Shown here: piece by piece, positions 8,662 to 10,119 of the stretch
Layout of the letters: each line of letters opens with the position of its first letter
Position numbering within the stretch: the stretch's first letter is position 1
Assembly: GCA_004151065.3 (NCBI GenBank)
Contig: NWUY0300057510.1
Location: 3,418-13,536, forward strand
From: Larix sibirica
Taxonomy: Eukaryota; Streptophyta; Pinopsida; Pinales; Pinaceae
Direction: 5' to 3'
Length of the DNA stretch: 10,119 bases
Notes under the pieces: model-generated
Told to the model about the DNA's origin: nothing
Database searches by the model: none
What the model saw: the letters and a program-made list of their open reading frames with translations, nothing else
Position numbers and translations under genes: made by a program

Positions 8662-9012
8662 CTCTCTTTTCTTTAAGATCCTTAAAAAATAAATATTGAT
8701 CTGTGTTCACTTGTCTAGGCTCATTAAAATCTCATGGACAAGATACCCATACGAGCATTCTTCCATCTCTCCTTTGAGCTCATTAAAAAATTCAAGGAGG
8801 TCACGAGCATTCTTCCATCTCCCCTTTGAGTTTGTTAAAGACAACAAGGAGGTATCAAGTTGACTTTTTCGGACTTGTCAATATTTCAAGGAAAAGGTGT
8901 ATGTGGAGTATTTTTCTATCCCTTCTTTGAGCTCCTTAAACCATGAATATGGGCCCGAGCTGAATTGTCCAAGATCATTAAAATTCTATGGATAAGGTAC
9001 CATACAGTCATC
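8649..9012. repeat. Diverged tandem repeat with 254-bp period
   Basis: The stretch from 8649 (GTGGAGAATTTTTCTC) recurs from 8903 (GTGGAGTATTTTTCTA). The match can be followed over about 110 bp through CTTTAAGATCCTTAAA / CTTTGAGCTCCTTAAA and TCATTAAAAT...ATGGACAAGATACC / TCATTAAAAT...ATGGATAAGGTACC, at roughly 75-80% identity. Weaker similarity may continue beyond 9012. It is non-coding and most likely a tandemly repeated untranslated part of the retroelement, next to where its coding similarity ends. Confidence 0.72.
8751..8830. repeat. 28-bp direct repeat, 52-bp period
   Basis: A 28-bp unit starting ACGAGCATTCTTCCATCT and ending CCTTTGAG occurs at 8751-8778 and 8803-8830 with one mismatch. 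The first copy of the large repeat breaks off at 4921, one base past the equivalent of the first unit's end. A short exact repeat of this kind is a plausible place for a contig to end. Confidence 0.85.
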
Positions 9013-9760
9013 TCTAAGCTCTTTTTGGACTCCATTCAAAAGAAAATATTGTCGAGCAAGCTTGACTTCTTTCATGCTCGTTAAATTATTTGAAAGGTCG
9101 TTCATTCTCGTATAGGTTTATCCCTTTTTTGGGTGGAATGGAATAATTACGAAAAAATGAATACTCTAGTCCTTCCTATCTAGAAGATTACTCCATTGGA
9201 TTGTTTTATCCTTTTTCGGCCCTAGGGGACTAAATTTATGAAAAATTTCACCCTCGAGTTCTCTTCATCTTTTTCAAACTCCCTAAAAATGAAAAACAAT
9301 CGGGTTATCCTTCTTTAGACTCATTAAATTAAACATCAAAGGGACCCGATGGGAATGAGCCCCTCCTTTCTCAGGTTCTTAAAATACATGATATTGGACT
9401 CATCGAAGCATCGAAGAGGTACTCATCCATCATGATGGGAACAAGGGAGAGAAGAAAAGATAGCAAACAAATGTTGCCCAATTTAATTGAGACCCTCTTC
9501 CTACCTTCATCCATCATCATTGTGAAAACCCAACCTTTGTTGATATAGGTTAGGAGGAGCTTGGATCAAGGAGCCAAGGAAAATATCTCTATCATGGGTC
9601 AAGGTGAAATTGTAAATTGATCTATGATTAATATGCATGTTGATGTTTTTTCCCCTATTCATATTGTCTTATGTTTCATGTTCGATATAATTATTATATT
9701 ATATGATTGGATATAACCTATGCATTGATGAAATATTGGAAGAATTGTATTTCCATTGTT
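9013..9760. other. Non-coding AT-rich region, no gene recognised
   Basis: No long open frame, tRNA or rRNA is visible. Further degenerate CTCATTAAA-like motifs occur near 9072, 9285, 9313 and 9375, extending the style of the 254-bp repeat. An 8-bp tandem (CATCGAAG twice) lies at about 9400-9415, and a purine-rich run (GGGAACAAGGGAGAGAAGAA) at 9440-9459. Such a run could be a polypurine tract before a 3' LTR, but no matching LTR pair is in the window. An AT run lies at about 9686-9717. From about 9700 the sequence resembles the end of an intron leading into the acceptor at 9773. Confidence 0.6.
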
Positions 9761-9872
9761 CCTTTTTGTGCAGGATATAAAGTGTTTAGAGGTTGGAGCA
9801 TAAGATATCTAGGGACTAAACCAACTCAGATCTACAAAGGAAAACCATCCAATAGCAAGGTATGATCCATCC
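9761..9872. repeat. Left arm of exon-like inverted repeat
   Basis: Read forward, this matches the reverse complement of 10006-10119: CCTTTTTGTGCAGGAT against CCTTTGTGTGCAGGAT, GTGTTTAGAGG in both, TCTAGGGACTA in both, GATCTACAAAGGA in both, and GGTATGA against GGTACGT. Identity is about 75-80% with two 1-nt indels in the central part. The arms are separated by 133 bp. Confidence 0.85.
9774..9859 (+). pseudogene. Decayed copy of an exon of an unrecognised gene
   Basis: An 86-nt segment lies between a pyrimidine-rich acceptor (TTTTTGTGCAG ending at 9773) and a donor-like AAG/GTATGA at 9859-9860. It is the plus-strand paralogue of the open exon at 10023-10106, 2 nt longer through two single-base indels. 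In the matching frame it reads D-I-K-C-L-E-V-G-A and then a TAA stop, so the coding sense is lost although the splice-site-like ends survive. I do not recognise the gene. It could instead be a non-coding motif of a repeat. Confidence 0.45.
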
Positions 9873-10005
9873 TTAGTATTTTAGGGATAAATATTCCCTC
9901 AAGATAGGTAATACCTCCCTTGGGAGTGCCCAATACCCAAGATAGACAATAGGATGATATGCCAATAGTTTCTCTTAAATATATCATGCATTCAATACAA
10001 TAAAG
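9873..10005. other. Spacer of the exon-like inverted repeat
   Basis: 133 bp without a gene. It contains a small palindromic CTTGGG (9919-9924) ... CCCAAG (9936-9941) stem around a 11-nt loop, with a repeated CAAGATAG flanking it (near 9899 and 9938). Nothing else is recognisable. Confidence 0.6.
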
Positions 10006-10119
10006 GGATGGTGATAACGTACCTTAAACCTGATGGTCATCCTTTGTAGATCCGAGCTGGCGTAGTCCCTAGAGATATTTGCTCTAGCCTCTAAACACCT
10101 GCTATCCTGCACACAAAGG
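10006..10119. repeat. Right arm of exon-like inverted repeat (cut by window end)
   Basis: Reverse-complement counterpart of 9761-9872. The match is still good at the last base, so the arm may extend beyond the window. Confidence 0.85.
10023..10106 (-). CDS. Possible 28-codon internal exon, product unknown
   Basis: On the minus strand an AG acceptor after a T-rich stretch (CTTTGTGTGCAG, ending at 10107) is followed by exactly 84 nt without a stop and then a strong donor, AAG/GTACGT (10023/10022-10017). The reading starts DSRCLEARANISRDY and ends QRMTIRFK, a charged sequence unlike low-complexity repeat. The exon length is a multiple of three (phase 0-0). I cannot assign a family. The plus-strand copy 250 bp away is decayed. 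This may be an internal exon of a host gene extending past the window, a fragment carried by a transposon, or a chance open frame in a repeat. Confidence 0.4.

Larger units (their letters stand above)
4923..8779. repeat. Second copy of the 3857-bp direct repeat
   Basis: Starts immediately after the N with AGGAAAGATGATCG, matching 1065 onward, and ends at 8779. From 8780 the sequence continues into unique DNA, while the first copy breaks off at 4921. The pattern (left copy with unique left flank, right copy with unique right flank, N between) is that of two overlapping contig ends. Confidence 0.95.

Noticed and set aside
1065-8779. CRISPR-like or satellite array.
   Set aside because: There are only two copies of a 3.86-kb unit containing retrotransposon fragments, with an N at the joint and no short repeat-spacer pattern.
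9440-9470. Polypurine tract followed by a 3' LTR.
   Set aside because: The run is purine-rich, but no second LTR copy, terminal TG...CA pair or primer-binding site could be matched in the window, so it is mentioned only as a possibility.
9919-9941. CTTGGG...CCCAAG hairpin as a terminator or regulatory site.
   Set aside because: A 6-bp stem in plant non-coding DNA is expected by chance, and there is no gene next to it for it to act on.

Overview
The window looks like repeat-rich nuclear DNA of a flowering plant. It is AT-rich, has no bacterial-style gene packing, and is filled with decayed Ty3/gypsy LTR-retrotransposon sequence. The pol domains resemble the plant gypsy branch with a DEGAS-type protease and a YLDD reverse transcriptase, possibly Tat-like, but I cannot fix the family or the species. 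I see no intact gene.

Layout. Positions 1-2688 on the minus strand hold the 3' part of gag, the protease and the first part of reverse transcriptase of one element, all in a single frame with ten in-frame stops and no frameshift. Positions 2689-4803 on the plus strand hold a second, more decayed element of the same family (gag capsid part, zinc knuckle, protease, linker). The two lie head to head, so about 1.6 kb of one is the inverted counterpart of the other, around a 480-bp centre. Positions 4804-4921 are a non-coding stretch.

Position 4922 is a single N, and from 4923 the sequence 1065-4921 is repeated almost perfectly up to 8779 (constant offset 3858, four substitutions noticed, no indel). 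The N sits exactly on the repeat joint. I read this as two overlapping contig ends, or two haplotypes, joined without merging, rather than a biological tandem duplication. The second copy of every element fragment (4923-8661) is listed for completeness and should not be counted as independent.

From about 8649 the sequence is non-coding and contains a diverged 254-bp tandem repeat and a 28-bp direct repeat. At the right end (9761-10119) two inverted copies of an exon-like segment face each other. The minus-strand one is an 84-nt open exon with a clean AG acceptor and GTACGT donor; the plus-strand one is decayed.

Nothing here forms a working gene system. The points of most interest are the joint at the N, the long head-to-head inverted repeat as a possible hairpin-RNA source, two nonsense codons shared by both arms, and the unrecognised inverted exon pair.
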